From Pseudomonadota bacterium (GTDB lineage: Bacteria > Desulfobacterota > Anaeroferrophillalia > Anaeroferrophillales > Tharpellaceae): a stretch of 38,521 bases of DNA. Made by a program: the position numbers and the translations under genes. This document shows positions 1 to 7,789 of this stretch, piece by piece. Positions within the stretch are counted from its first letter, which is position 1, and the number at the start of each line of letters is the position of its first letter. The stretch spans positions 1-38,521 of the forward strand of contig WFRP01000193.1 of the NCBI GenBank assembly GCA_015486505.1, given 5' to 3'. Below the pieces are notes generated by a model. The model was not told the origin of the DNA. It saw only the letters and a list, made by a program, of their open reading frames with translations, and made no database searches.

Positions 1-174
1 CCTTTAAGCTCGCTGCGCCCGCCTTGCAAAACTCGCTTACGCTCAAACAGTTGCAATGCTAATGGGCTCCCGCTCGCTTCCGAAAAACAACGAAATCGTT
101 TCCGCAACCGCTTACGAAAAACCACCCCCGCCCCCTCCAGAAAGTGGGGGGGTAAAATTTGGCTGAATAGTTAC
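1..174 (+). mobile_element. MITE family copy 1 (right part, cut by window edge)
   Basis: This matches the intact element at 31465-31703 almost base for base, from the stretch CCTTTAAGCTCGCTG to the right terminal inverted repeat GGCTGAATAGTTAC at 161-174. The left 70 or so bases lie outside the window, so the left terminal repeat and target duplication cannot be checked. No ORF is present, so it must be moved in trans if it moves at all. It lies just downstream of the leftward rfb operon. Confidence 0.8.
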
Positions 175-200
175 ATTATTTTTAAAATAAAGCAATAAAT

Positions 201-587
201 TTACTGCCGGTTGACGAAAGTTATGATCTTTCCAGTCAGGGTTATCCAAAGATTATGTAATGTCTTAAGCTCATTTGCGGTCAGGTCATCATAATGAACC
301 CCGGCGATGACTGCGGTGCTGCGGTCGGTGGCCGCCGCCAGTTTTTCACTGATATATTTTACCATCACATCTTCCTTGTGTCCAGGTTGGGTCAGAATTG
401 ATGAAGTTGCGCTCAATTTATCCGGCCCGGACAGACTCGGGCGCGGCACCGCCAAACCGACGGCGCCGATATGATCCCGGCCCCCGGTGACGATGACGAT
501 TATATCACTGTTGTCGAGGACAATAACGGTTCCCTTAAGCGAAAAACCATTATTGTTCTCGCAGACGATTGTTTCATAACTCTGCAT
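201..587 (-). CDS. LpdD-like (prenylated-flavin chaperone-like) small protein
   Basis: A 128-residue protein without signal peptide or membrane segment. The central stretch (GGRDHIGAVGLAVPRPS, then SATSSILTQPGHKEDVMVKY, then a V-I-A-G-V-H core) resembles the small LpdD-type partner of UbiD-family decarboxylases, as I remember the family. That family is thought to help supply prenylated FMN. No UbiD or UbiX gene is seen nearby. It is the last gene of the leftward crotonase-rfbA-rfbB series, about 100 bp after rfbB, and no clear ribosome-binding site precedes the ATG. Family assignment is from motif memory; function here is uncertain. Confidence 0.55.
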   Translation of the reverse strand: MQSYETIVCENNNGFSLKGTVIVLDNSDIIVIVTGGRDHIGAVGLAVPRPSLSGPDKLSATSSILTQPGHKEDVMVKYISEKLAAATDRSTAVIAGVHYDDLTANELKTLHNLWITLTGKIITFVNRQ

Positions 588-685
588 AGTGTAAGTTTAA
601 ATATTAAGGATGGCAAAAGGTTCGGGGTGTTAACCCGGGCCAGGCGGGATCTCCGGGCGCCATTATCGTTGCGGGTGCTTTTGTT

Positions 686-1741
686 TTAACGCTGCTCGTA
701 CATATCCTGATAATACTTCCGGTAGCTGCCGTCGCGGACCTGATTGAGCCACTCCTGGTTATCAAGATACCAGCCGATGGTCATCTCCATCCCTTTCTCA
801 AGGTTGATTTGCGGCTCCCAGCCTAAATCCTGTTTAATCTTCTCCGCATCGATCGCATATCTTAGATCATGGCCCTGGCGGTCGCCGACGAAGGTGATTA
901 ACTCGGTCCGTTTACGGCCGTCCGGCAGCGGCCCGAGGCGGCGGTCAAGCGAGTTGCAGAGCAGTTTGACCAGTTCAATGTTTTCCATTTCATTATGACC
1001 GCCGATATTATAGGTCTCCCCGGCAGCGGCCTTACGCATTACCAGCACCAGGGCCCGGCAGTGATCTTCAACATAGAGCCAGTCCCGGATATTTTTCCCA
1101 TCCCCATAAACCGGCAGCGCCGCACCTTCAAGGGCGTTGCTGATCATCAGCGGAATCAGTTTCTCCGGAAACTGCAGCGGGCCGTAATTGTTGGAACAGT
1201 TGGTGATTAAAGTGTCGAGTTTATAGGTGTGGTGATAGGCCCGGACCAGGTGATCGGCCGAGGCCTTGCTCGCGGCATAGGGGCTGTTGGGACTGTAGGG
1301 CGTGGTCTCTTTGAAATAGCCTTCGGCCCCTAAAGAACCATAGACTTCATCGGTCGAAACCTGAAGAAAACGGCAGCGGCCGCCGGAGTTGCAATAACTG
1401 CGGAAAGCTTCCAGCAGCGTAAACGTACCCCCGATGTTGGTGTCGATGAAAGCCTTGGGGCCGGTGATACTGCGGTCAACGTGGGATTCCGCGGCAAAAT
1501 TAATGATGAAACCGGGTTTTTCCGTTGCTAAAAGTTTGTCAACCAGCTCGCGGTTACAGATATCGCCGTGGGTAAAGAGGTAGCGGGGATTATCACTGAA
1601 CTCTTTCAGATTTTCCGGGTTGCCGGCATAGGTTACGGCATCAAGATTAATAACGCGGTAGTCGGAAAAATCATTAAGCAGCAGGCGGATAAAATTACTG
1701 CCGATAAAGCCTAAACCGCCGGTGACCAGAACTGTTTTCAT
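686..1741 (-). CDS. rfbB: dTDP-glucose 4,6-dehydratase
   Basis: Converts dTDP-glucose to dTDP-4-dehydro-6-deoxyglucose, the second step of dTDP-rhamnose and related deoxysugar synthesis. The 351-residue length is normal. The N-terminal NAD-binding motif TGGLGFIGSNF is at residues 7-17, the STDEVYG segment holds the catalytic Thr-Asp-Glu, and YAASKASADH supplies the YxxxK pair. The start is preceded by GGGAG about 13 nt upstream. It begins 9 nt after the rfbA stop, so the two are co-transcribed. It is cytosolic and makes sugar donors for cell-envelope polysaccharide. A possible rmlD-type partner lies far away at 35087. Confidence 0.95.
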   Translation of the reverse strand: MKTVLVTGGLGFIGSNFIRLLLNDFSDYRVINLDAVTYAGNPENLKEFSDNPRYLFTHGDICNRELVDKLLATEKPGFIINFAAESHVDRSITGPKAFIDTNIGGTFTLLEAFRSYCNSGGRCRFLQVSTDEVYGSLGAEGYFKETTPYSPNSPYAASKASADHLVRAYHHTYKLDTLITNCSNNYGPLQFPEKLIPLMISNALEGAALPVYGDGKNIRDWLYVEDHCRALVLVMRKAAAGETYNIGGHNEMENIELVKLLCNSLDRRLGPLPDGRKRTELITFVGDRQGHDLRYAIDAEKIKQDLGWEPQINLEKGMEMTIGWYLDNQEWLNQVRDGSYRKYYQDMYEQR

Positions 1742-1750
1742 ATAGATTGT

Positions 1751-2626
1751 TTATCTCCCTTCGCTTAAGATCTCTTCAAGGTAGGTGCGATAAGGTGAAA
1801 CCGGCATTTTTCGCAGAGTTTCACTTAATTTGTCGTTGTCAATGAAACCCATACGCCAGGCGACTTCTTCAATGCAGCCGAATTTCAAGCCCTGACGCTG
1901 CTCCAGAGTGCCGATGAAATGGCTCGCTTCAAGCAGGCTTTGATGGGTCCCGGTATCAAGCCAGGCGACACCGCGCCCGATTTTCCGGACATTAAGCTCT
2001 TCTTTTTCAAGATAGATCCGGTTTAGGTCGGTGATCTCCAGCTCACCCCGGGCTGATGGCGACATCGCCGCCGCGAGATCGCAGACTTTGTGATCATAAA
2101 CATAAAGCCCGGGGACCGCGTAATGTGATTTCGGGATTTGCGGTTTCTCCTCCAGACTGACAGCTTTGCCGTCGGCAGCAAATTCGACGACGCCGTAACG
2201 TTCCGGATCATTAACGTAGTAGCCGTAAATCAGGGCCCCGGCCGTAAACGCACGGATCGGATTCAGGAAAATATATTTGCCATAGAAGATATTGTCACCC
2301 AGAATCAGGCAGACCGACTGATTAGCGATAAATTCACGACCTAAAATAAAGGCCTGAGCAATACCTTCGGGACGTTCCTGGACTTTATAAGAGAGCTTGA
2401 TCCCGATATCGGAACCGTCCCCTAAAAGGTCGGCAAAGCGGGGCAGATCCTGCGGGGTTGAGATGATCAGGATGTCATTGATCCCGGCCATCATCAAAGT
2501 TGACAGCGGATAGTAGATCATCGGCTTGTCATAGATCGGCAGCAACTGCTTGCTCGCGGTTTTCGAGAGCGGGTAGAGCCGGCTGCCGGCGCCGCCGGCG
2601 AGAATAATTCCTTTGTTTACGGCCAT
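1751..2626 (-). CDS. rfbA: Glucose-1-phosphate thymidylyltransferase
   Basis: Joins glucose-1-phosphate and dTTP to give dTDP-glucose, the entry step of the dTDP-deoxysugar pathway. The 291-residue protein has the nucleotidyltransferase signature LAGGAGSRLYPLSK near residue 9, followed by KQLLPIYDKPMIYYPL, and the LILGDNIFYG metal/substrate segment. Length and motifs are typical of RmlA/RfbA. It is followed at once by rfbB. The upstream crotonase ends 46 nt before it, so all appear to share the promoter at 3501-3529. Confidence 0.95.
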   Translation of the reverse strand: MAVNKGIILAGGAGSRLYPLSKTASKQLLPIYDKPMIYYPLSTLMMAGINDILIISTPQDLPRFADLLGDGSDIGIKLSYKVQERPEGIAQAFILGREFIANQSVCLILGDNIFYGKYIFLNPIRAFTAGALIYGYYVNDPERYGVVEFAADGKAVSLEEKPQIPKSHYAVPGLYVYDHKVCDLAAAMSPSARGELEITDLNRIYLEKEELNVRKIGRGVAWLDTGTHQSLLEASHFIGTLEQRQGLKFGCIEEVAWRMGFIDNDKLSETLRKMPVSPYRTYLEEILSEGR

Positions 2627-2672
2627 GTTATTGTCCTGTTGAAAATTTGTTTATGCAGGTTGCGGAAATCAA

Positions 2673-3464
2673 TTAATCCCGGTTGAATTGCGGGGCCTCT
2701 TTTTTGAGAAAAGCACCGACTCCGGCCCGAAAATCCGCAGTTGTCGAAGCCTTGATTATCCCCTGGCGTTCAGCTTCCAGATACTCACTTAAAGATAATC
2801 CCGGCATTTTTGCGAGAATATCCTTGGTTGCGGCCTGAGCTTTGCGTGGCCCCCGGACTAATGATTGCACCAGTTTCAAGGCTGCAGCCTCAGCCTCGCC
2901 GCTGGCAACAAAACGGCTGACCAGGCCGATTTCAGCGGCGGTTTTACCGTCTATCCGGCCGTTGGTCAGAAAAAAATCAGCGGCCCGGGCTTTACCTAAA
3001 GCCTCAATTACGGCAAAGCTGCTGCCGCCGTCGGGAACCGCGGCAATGCCGATGTAACCGGCGACAAAGAGAGCATTTTCAGTCGCCAGACTGATATCCG
3101 CGGCTAACGCCAGCCCGACTCCGGCCCCAGCGCAGACCCCGTCAATCAGCGAAACAAAAATCTTCTCCATGCGTCGGATGGCCAGAGCCGAGGCGTTCAG
3201 GGTCGCCGAAAGTTCTTCGATGGTATTGGTGATGATGCCGGAATCAATGCCCTGCTGAAAACTTATAAGATCACCGCCGCCGGAAAAAATCGGCCCTTCG
3301 GCTTCCAGAAGTATGACCCCGACCTCATCATCCCAGCGCAGTTTTCGTAGAGCTTCCCAGAGTGCGGCTGCCATTTTTGGACTGTAGGCATTAGCTTTTT
3401 CCGGCTGGTTGAGTGTCAGCCGGGCGTAGCCGTCCCGTTTTTTTATCGTGACAAATTCTTTCAT
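2673..3464 (-). CDS. Enoyl-CoA hydratase/isomerase (crotonase) family protein
   Basis: A 263-residue crotonase-fold protein. The CoA-binding and oxyanion-hole segments are visible as FSGGGDLISF (about residue 60) and GVCAGAGVGLALAADI (about residue 110). At the position where hydratases have their second catalytic Glu region the sequence reads AAVPDGGSS. That Asp-containing form is seen in PaaG-type isomerases, so isomerase activity is as likely as hydration. The substrate cannot be read from the sequence. It is the first gene of the leftward series that continues into rfbA and rfbB; the link to sugar-nucleotide genes is probably only transcriptional. Confidence 0.85.
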   Translation of the reverse strand: MKEFVTIKKRDGYARLTLNQPEKANAYSPKMAAALWEALRKLRWDDEVGVILLEAEGPIFSGGGDLISFQQGIDSGIITNTIEELSATLNASALAIRRMEKIFVSLIDGVCAGAGVGLALAADISLATENALFVAGYIGIAAVPDGGSSFAVIEALGKARAADFFLTNGRIDGKTAAEIGLVSRFVASGEAEAAALKLVQSLVRGPRKAQAATKDILAKMPGLSLSEYLEAERQGIIKASTTADFRAGVGAFLKKEAPQFNRD

Positions 3465-3500
3465 AATAACCCTATTCCAGTCAGTTAGAATTGACGGGTC

Positions 3501-3529
3501 TACATACTAATTGGCGTTCGCTTTGTCAA
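3501..3529 (-). promoter_or_regulatory. Sigma70-type promoter for the crotonase-rfbA-rfbB operon
   Basis: On the minus strand TTGACA (3524-3529) and TATGTA (3501-3506) are separated by exactly 17 bp, about 40 bp ahead of the crotonase ATG. It is divergent from, and close to, the tRNA-Asn promoter. Confidence 0.65.
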
Positions 3530-3546
3530 CTTTTAACAAAAAATAC

Positions 3547-3575
3547 TTGACACTAAAACGCCCCTAAGTTATAAG
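3547..3575 (+). promoter_or_regulatory. Promoter of tRNA-Asn
   Basis: TTGACA (3547-3552), 17-bp spacer, TATAAG (3570-3575). The expected transcription start falls about 6-7 nt ahead of the mature tRNA 5' end. The same TTGACA-17-TATAAG form recurs in the rRNA promoters at the right end of the window. Confidence 0.75.
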
Positions 3576-3588
3576 CGCCAGACTTTGT

Positions 3589-3664
3589 TCCCCGGTAGCT
3601 CAGTCGGTAGAGCGGGTGGCTGTTAACCACTAGGTCGGCGGTTCGAGCCCGTCCCGGGGAGCCA
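3589..3664 (+). tRNA. tRNA-Asn (GUU)
   Basis: A 76-nt gene with a 7-bp acceptor stem (TCCCCGG/CCGGGGA), D-arm TAGCTCAGTCGGTAGAGC, anticodon loop CTGTTAA giving anticodon GUU, T-loop GTTCGAG and an encoded CCA. A perfect promoter precedes it and a terminator follows 8 nt later, so it is transcribed alone. Confidence 0.95.
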
Positions 3665-3672
3665 GATATCAG

Positions 3673-3708
3673 AAAAGCCGTTTTCTTCATTGAAAACGGC
3701 TTTTTTTT
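3673..3708 (+). terminator. Rho-independent terminator of tRNA-Asn
   Basis: Perfect inverted repeat (core GCCGTTTTC / GAAAACGGC) around a 6-nt loop, followed by a run of eight T residues. Confidence 0.9.
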
Positions 3709-3715
3709 GTGCTTG

Positions 3716-3912
3716 AGCCAGGTTGTTTTCGGCAATTATATCAAAAGGTTGGCGGTAGTTTGGTGAGAGTTTGCCACTCTTCCAAATGGAGTTCGAACAG
3801 ACGAAGTTCAGGATCTTTCTCTTTTCTTGCAGAGTTTGTTTTTCATAAAGAAAAACAGCACGTTGTGACAGTCCCAGCAATTTGATCCCATCATCAAAAT
3901 AAGCCCGGTTGG
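3716..3912 (-). pseudogene. Serine recombinase C-terminal fragment (remnant)
   Basis: The minus-strand frame reads ANRAYFDDGIKLLGLSQRA, then EKQTLQEKRKILNFVCSN, then WKSGKLSPNYRQPFDIIA. This matches the usual C-terminus of large serine site-specific recombinases (typically ...GvqLLELAQ...EKRRLLNFVLSNCTWKDGKL...RQPFDLLA), as recalled from the family. The catalytic N-terminal domain and DNA-binding middle are missing; upstream the frame fades without a match I recognise. It lies immediately downstream of tRNA-Asn, a common integration site, so it is probably the last trace of an integrated element. The ORF track's 3623-3880 ORF is this fragment run on through the tRNA. Confidence 0.6.
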
Positions 3913-4091
3913 CTCTGGTAGCGTAACCCCATCCTTAAGGTTGCGGTAGAGACGGTCGGTTTTTTATAGCGTGCTGGTTCAACAGCTTTAACTGGGATGG
4001 GATAGAAAACCCTTCTTTTTATTGCTCTTTGGAGGATACTCTGGCGTAGATAACAGCCGTCTAAATGGAATGTTTATGTTGGTTGTTAGTT

Positions 4092-4175
4092 ATGGCAGTC
4101 AGCCCTCATGATGTTAAGGTACTAAAAAAGGCCAGATCAAGAATGGACGAGGTAAAAGAAAATGAAACATTCTGA
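4092..4175 (+). pseudogene. Possible 3' stub of a RelE/HigB-type toxin gene
   Basis: A 27-codon frame ending TGA overlaps the start of the HTH gene by 14 nt, as toxin genes often overlap their antitoxin genes. Its sequence (SPHDVKVLKKARSRMDE) vaguely resembles the 'TP..EI..AkkRmkdy' tail of Gp49-like/HigB toxins. No upstream toxin body is detectable in any frame between 3912 and 4091. This is weak and could be chance. Confidence 0.25.
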
Positions 4176-4452
4176 GCTCAAAGAAACTGCATTGAAAAAT
4201 GCTTCTGTAAAAAATATGTATGATGCCTTAGAGCCTGAATTTTTGCTGTTGCGGGATCTGCTCAAAGCCCGTCGTGAATGTGGGATGAGTCAGGCTGAAA
4301 TTGCCGATCGCATGGGTACGAAACCACCAGCTGTTACCAGGCTGGAGTCGTCATTGAGTAGCGGCAAACACTCGCCATCGATAGCGACTTTAAAAAAATA
4401 TGCTGACGCTTTAAATTGCCACTTGGAGATAAGGCTTGTTGCCAACAGGTAG
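4162..4452 (+). CDS. XRE-family HTH protein, HigA-like antitoxin (orphan)
   Basis: A 96-residue protein. The N-terminal MKHSELKETALKN...YDALEPEF linker is typical of antitoxins paired with Gp49/HigB-type toxins. The helix-turn-helix is at about residues 33-60 (ARRECGMSQAEIADRMGTKPPAVTRLES), followed by a short helical tail. GAGG lies about 10 nt ahead of the ATG. By family it should bind DNA and repress its own operon while neutralising a toxin. No intact toxin gene is present on either side, so it is either a solitary regulator or the survivor of a decayed toxin-antitoxin pair. The neighbouring recombinase remnant supports acquisition by transfer. Confidence 0.75.
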   Translation: MKHSELKETALKNASVKNMYDALEPEFLLLRDLLKARRECGMSQAEIADRMGTKPPAVTRLESSLSSGKHSPSIATLKKYADALNCHLEIRLVANR

Positions 4453-4555
4453 CCAAAAAAGTTTCTTACGGCTGATGGTTACACAAAAATCTCCAGAGAC
4501 AATCATGATGTCTTCCGCCAATCTAAAATTTGCGTCAAATTCTCAAACTTTAAGA

Positions 4556-6931
4556 TTAATCGTTAATACTCGTAACATTATTTCGGTCTGGGTTGAGCAG
4601 GCGCTCAAGTCTTGCGCTGATTTCGGGCGAAATTGAGCGAAAATGCAGGTCGTTCTGGGGGAAAGGAATGTTGATTCCAGCTTCCTTGAATTGTCGGTAG
4701 AGGGCAAAATAGTAGTCGCTTTTCAGGCCCGAAGGGGCTTTGAGGTTGGTCATCCGGCACCAGACCCGGATGGAAAAATCAAGGCTGTTGTCGCCGAAGC
4801 CTTCAAAGAAAATGCGTAAGGGGTGGAGAAAATCTTCCCGGGTGATGCTGACTTCCCGGGCGGCGGCTTCAGCCAGTTTTACCACTTCATCAGGGTCGCT
4901 GTCGTAAGCGACGCCGAACGGAATGTTCAAGCGGCGCCAGTCATCACCGTAGGTCCAGGTGTTGACCCGGTTGGAAATCAGATCAGAGTTCGGGACAATT
5001 ATATCCTCGCCTTCAACTGTACGCACCACGGTGGTCCTGAGTGACACCTTTTTGACTTCACCGACGATCCCTTCCGTCAGATGGACATAATCGCCGACTT
5101 TTATCGTCTGCTCGCCTAAAAGGATGATGCCGCTGATAAAATTGTTGGAGATTGTCTGGAGGCCGAATCCGATTCCAACCCCGAGCGCTCCGAGAATAAT
5201 GCTGAGCTGGCTCAGATCCAGTCCGGCTGTCGAGAGAATGATAAAAGTACCGATCAGGATGCAGGCGTAGTAAGCCAGAGTCGTAATCGAATTGATGGCG
5301 CCGACAGACATCCCGATTTTTTTTTCCAGCAGAGTCGCAATCCGGCGCCGTAACCAGCGCAGGAAGAAGATGCTGAGAAAAAAGAGAAAGATGATTTTTA
5401 AGATTATTGCCAAAGTTACCATTGAGGTACCGATGGCAAAAAGCGGGAAGTAGAGAACTTTCAGGGTCTGATCCTTAAGATCGGCAAGGTGAAGCTCGCT
5501 CCAGGCCTTGATCCGGTCTTTGCGGCTGATCATAAAACGGTTCAGATCGACAATCTGGTCAATTTCCCTTTTGATGTTTCTGATATCATGGTCGTTGTCG
5601 GAGAGTGTCAGGTAAAGTTTGTCCAGGTTTTCATTCACTTTAAGGGCCTGGCGGGATAAAGCCCGCCAGGTTTTGCTCAGAGTTACCGGCGGGTCGGCTT
5701 TTGCTTTGTTGTTTATGGTTACCAGGCGTTGGGTCAGATTGGAACGGGCCAGGGTAACATCGGCAATGGAGGTGTTGGTTTCATCAAGTTTCTGCTGCAA
5801 CTTGCTCGATTCCTGACTCCATTGCTTGATAAAATCAGTCAAAAGTTTCGATTCTTTGCGCTGGTGATAGTTGGTCAGCCACTGGAGCCTGAATTGAGAG
5901 TGTAAGAGTTTAACTTTGCAGTTAAGCCGTTTCTGGTTGAGGATATGGATGCGGTGTTTCAGGGCATCAATGATTAACTCAATCCGTTCTTTTTCAAGCC
6001 GCAGAGTGTCGGCCGCCGGGGATTTGCCGTCTGAGGATTTTATGCGGTTGAGAATATCGTCAAGCCGGGCTTCATAAATAATGATGCGGCCGTTGAGATC
6101 CTGATATTCCGCACTGGTTGAATTAGTGGTTTTCTTAAAAAGCGCCAGTTGTTTGCGGTTTAGCCGGCGGGCTTTAGCGATGTCTTCCTGAGTGACTTTA
6201 AGGTGGGTAAACGATTCTTTAACCCAGTTTGTGGCTTCTTTTTTCAGTTGATCAAGTTTATTAATTCGGGTTTCCAGCTTGGGCTGCCGGATTTTAAGGA
6301 GGGCGTATTCGCTCTGGAGGTTGAGTAGCTTTCCGTATTTGTCATAGAGTAAAAGGTAAGCATTGCTGTTGGTCTGCAGCAGTTTGGCATAGTCTGAAAG
6401 CTGGGCAATGGCGCTTTCCTGAAGGTTTTGCAGGCGATTCTGCAACAGGACCAAACGTTTATGCGTACGGTTCAGCCGGGAGTTGATTTGAGCTTGAAAG
6501 GCAATGATCTTGTCGAAATTTTCAATATTGTAGGGTGGGCCCGTAACTGCCGGTTTTTGCGGGGGGAGGGCCGGGCTTCGTGAGAGCTCTGTGGTAAGGC
6601 TTTTGTATTGTAAAGAGAGGCCTTGAAAAAGATCCTTAACCGCAGTGGTGCTGCTTTGCGTGAAAATGTTGAGCTCTTTCCGGGGGGTTCCGGGGAGTGC
6701 ATTGTCACTGGTTTGCGGGTTATCTTTGCGGGAAACCCGGTCGATATCGGTTATAATCTTTTTTATCTCGCTGCGTCTTTTTTTTATATAGGCCGTGATT
6801 TCCTTAACTGACCCGGTGTACAGGTTTTTATCAAGCGGCGCGTCAACCTTGGGGGGCTGGGCCCGGCCCGTCAACGGGATGACGGTTAGCAGAAACAGCA
6901 ATAAGGTGATGATGAGCGGTTTTTTTTTCAT
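4556..6931 (-). CDS. Large MscS-family mechanosensitive channel with coiled-coil periplasmic domain
   Basis: About 791 residues from the chosen start. The ORF track begins 9 codons earlier, but MKKKPLIITLLLFLLTVIPLTG is a clear signal peptide and argues for the inner ATG; neither start has a good ribosome-binding site. Residues 25-500 are charged and helix-rich, with many L/K/E heptad-like stretches, consistent with a long periplasmic coiled coil as in MscK/MscM-type proteins. Three or more membrane segments follow from about residue 490. The conserved pore and beta-domain come next: GALGVGIGFGLQTISNNFISG, VGDYVHLTEGIVGEVKKVSLR and VPNSDLISNRVNTW. The predicted role is release of small solutes on hypo-osmotic shock across the inner membrane. 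It is not fused to other domains and appears monocistronic. Confidence 0.9.
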   Translation of the reverse strand: MKKKPLIITLLLFLLTVIPLTGRAQPPKVDAPLDKNLYTGSVKEITAYIKKRRSEIKKIITDIDRVSRKDNPQTSDNALPGTPRKELNIFTQSSTTAVKDLFQGLSLQYKSLTTELSRSPALPPQKPAVTGPPYNIENFDKIIAFQAQINSRLNRTHKRLVLLQNRLQNLQESAIAQLSDYAKLLQTNSNAYLLLYDKYGKLLNLQSEYALLKIRQPKLETRINKLDQLKKEATNWVKESFTHLKVTQEDIAKARRLNRKQLALFKKTTNSTSAEYQDLNGRIIIYEARLDDILNRIKSSDGKSPAADTLRLEKERIELIIDALKHRIHILNQKRLNCKVKLLHSQFRLQWLTNYHQRKESKLLTDFIKQWSQESSKLQQKLDETNTSIADVTLARSNLTQRLVTINNKAKADPPVTLSKTWRALSRQALKVNENLDKLYLTLSDNDHDIRNIKREIDQIVDLNRFMISRKDRIKAWSELHLADLKDQTLKVLYFPLFAIGTSMVTLAIILKIIFLFFLSIFFLRWLRRRIATLLEKKIGMSVGAINSITTLAYYACILIGTFIILSTAGLDLSQLSIILGALGVGIGFGLQTISNNFISGIILLGEQTIKVGDYVHLTEGIVGEVKKVSLRTTVVRTVEGEDIIVPNSDLISNRVNTWTYGDDWRRLNIPFGVAYDSDPDEVVKLAEAAAREVSITREDFLHPLRIFFEGFGDNSLDFSIRVWCRMTNLKAPSGLKSDYYFALYRQFKEAGINIPFPQNDLHFRSISPEISARLERLLNPDRNNVTSIND

Positions 6932-7011
6932 AATTTTTACAGGTGCAGCCGTAGGCATAAATTTGAAATCATTAAGGTTTCAGGGTATTGCAAATCAGAA
7001 AATTCCGGCTT

Positions 7012-7362
7012 TTACCATAAGCAGAAAACTTTCCGGCCATTTTCGGGGCGGGCTTTAAGTTTTTCCATATGGCGGAGTGTGGCGATTTCTCTTTCAAGCT
7101 CTTTTTCTTTAAGCTTGAGCCGGGCCGCGAGGTCAGCCAGGGTTATGCCGCCGGTATCGTCAAGAATTTTTATGATACTCTGTTGGATCGGGGTCAGCGT
7201 GATTTCGGAGGTGGCGCAGGCTTTGGCGTGTTTAACCGCCCAGGGGTCGCATATCCGGGTGGGGGACAGAACATCCATGTAACAGTCGTCACAAAGGGTT
7301 TCGCTGTGGTGCTGTCTTTCTTCACCTTTTTCAATTTCGTCGCCGCATCGGTTACATCGCAT
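7012..7362 (-). CDS. Zinc-ribbon plus winged-helix small protein (unknown function)
   Basis: About 116 residues. Paired cysteines at the N-terminus (CNRCGDEI ... CDDCYMD) form a likely zinc ribbon, with further Cys in RICDP and KACAT. Residues 55-110 look like a winged helix (TPIQQSIIKILDDTGGITLADLAARLKLKEKELEREIATL). The ORF track starts at a TTG; the ATG two codons later has AAGGAT about 9 nt upstream and is preferred. The fold suggests DNA binding or regulation, but I do not recognise a characterised family. It is 53 bp upstream of the MscS gene in the same direction and could be co-transcribed with it. Confidence 0.7.
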   Translation of the reverse strand: MRCNRCGDEIEKGEERQHHSETLCDDCYMDVLSPTRICDPWAVKHAKACATSEITLTPIQQSIIKILDDTGGITLADLAARLKLKEKELEREIATLRHMEKLKARPENGRKVFCLW

Positions 7363-7447
7363 GGTCAATTATCCTTATCAGTAGGTTGGTTTCCACATAA
7401 CTATAACACTAAAATCAAAATAATGGCAAGAATGTCGAAAAGAAAAA

Positions 7448-7480
7448 GGCCCGGCCGCGAATTCGCGGCCGGGCCTTTTC
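7448..7480 (-). terminator. Strong palindromic terminator
   Basis: A 28-bp perfect palindrome centred on GAATTC (7448-7475), flanked by AAAAA on one side and TTTT on the other. Read leftwards it ends in TTTTTCTTTTC, so it most likely ends the cytochrome transcript coming through the RS1 repeats. It can also work in the other direction. Confidence 0.8.
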
Positions 7481-7496
7481 AGGTTAAATCTCAAGA

Positions 7497-7659
7497 ATTA
7501 GTACCTTACAGGTTATTTTCTTGTTTTTTTCGACAGCTTTTTTCAACTGTAAAAACTAGAAAATGTTCTGATAAGAGTACTTATTTGCGACCAGCGGAAG
7601 TGCCCCTGGGTGCGGGTCGCAAAGGCTCAATTGGGCTGCGGGATTTGTTCCCGCATTAG
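7497..7659 (+). repeat. RS1 repeat, copy A (long form)
   Basis: Starts ATTAGTACCTTACAGG and ends CCCGCATTAG. It holds three inverted-repeat segments. The first is a long AT-rich hairpin (AGTACCTTACAGGTTATTTTCT against AGAAAATGTTCTGATAAGAGTACT) with an inner ACAG/CTGT loop. The second is GCGACC/GGTCGC. The third is GCGGGATTTGTTCCCGC. It shares its last few bases with copy B, forming a tandem pair. Confidence 0.85.
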
Positions 7660-7783
7660 TACCTTACAGGTTATTTTCTGCACAAAAAAACAAGATTTAA
7701 TAATCAGAAAATGTTCTGATAAGAGTACTTATTTGCGGGCCGAAAAAGCCCTGTTTGGGTTGCGGGATTTGTCCCCGCATTAG
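7655..7783 (+). repeat. RS1 repeat, copy B (short form)
   Basis: Directly follows copy A. It lacks the ACAG/CTGT inner loop, and its first hairpin uses TTTTCTG/CAGAAAA in place of TTTTCTTG/CAAGAAAA. It ends 6 bp before the cytochrome stop codon. Confidence 0.85.
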
Positions 7784-7789
7784 AGTGTT

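Noticed and set aside
3553-3880. ORFs 3553-3735 and 3623-3880 on the minus strand as genes
   Set aside because: Both translate the antisense of tRNA-Asn (the familiar GTGSNRRPSG/RARTADL artefact). Only the 3716-3912 part has real similarity, to a recombinase tail, and it is annotated as a remnant.
7069-7659. 196-residue plus-strand ORF spanning the terminator and RS1 copy A
   Set aside because: It crosses an antisense gene, a 28-bp palindrome and a repeat, so coding is implausible.
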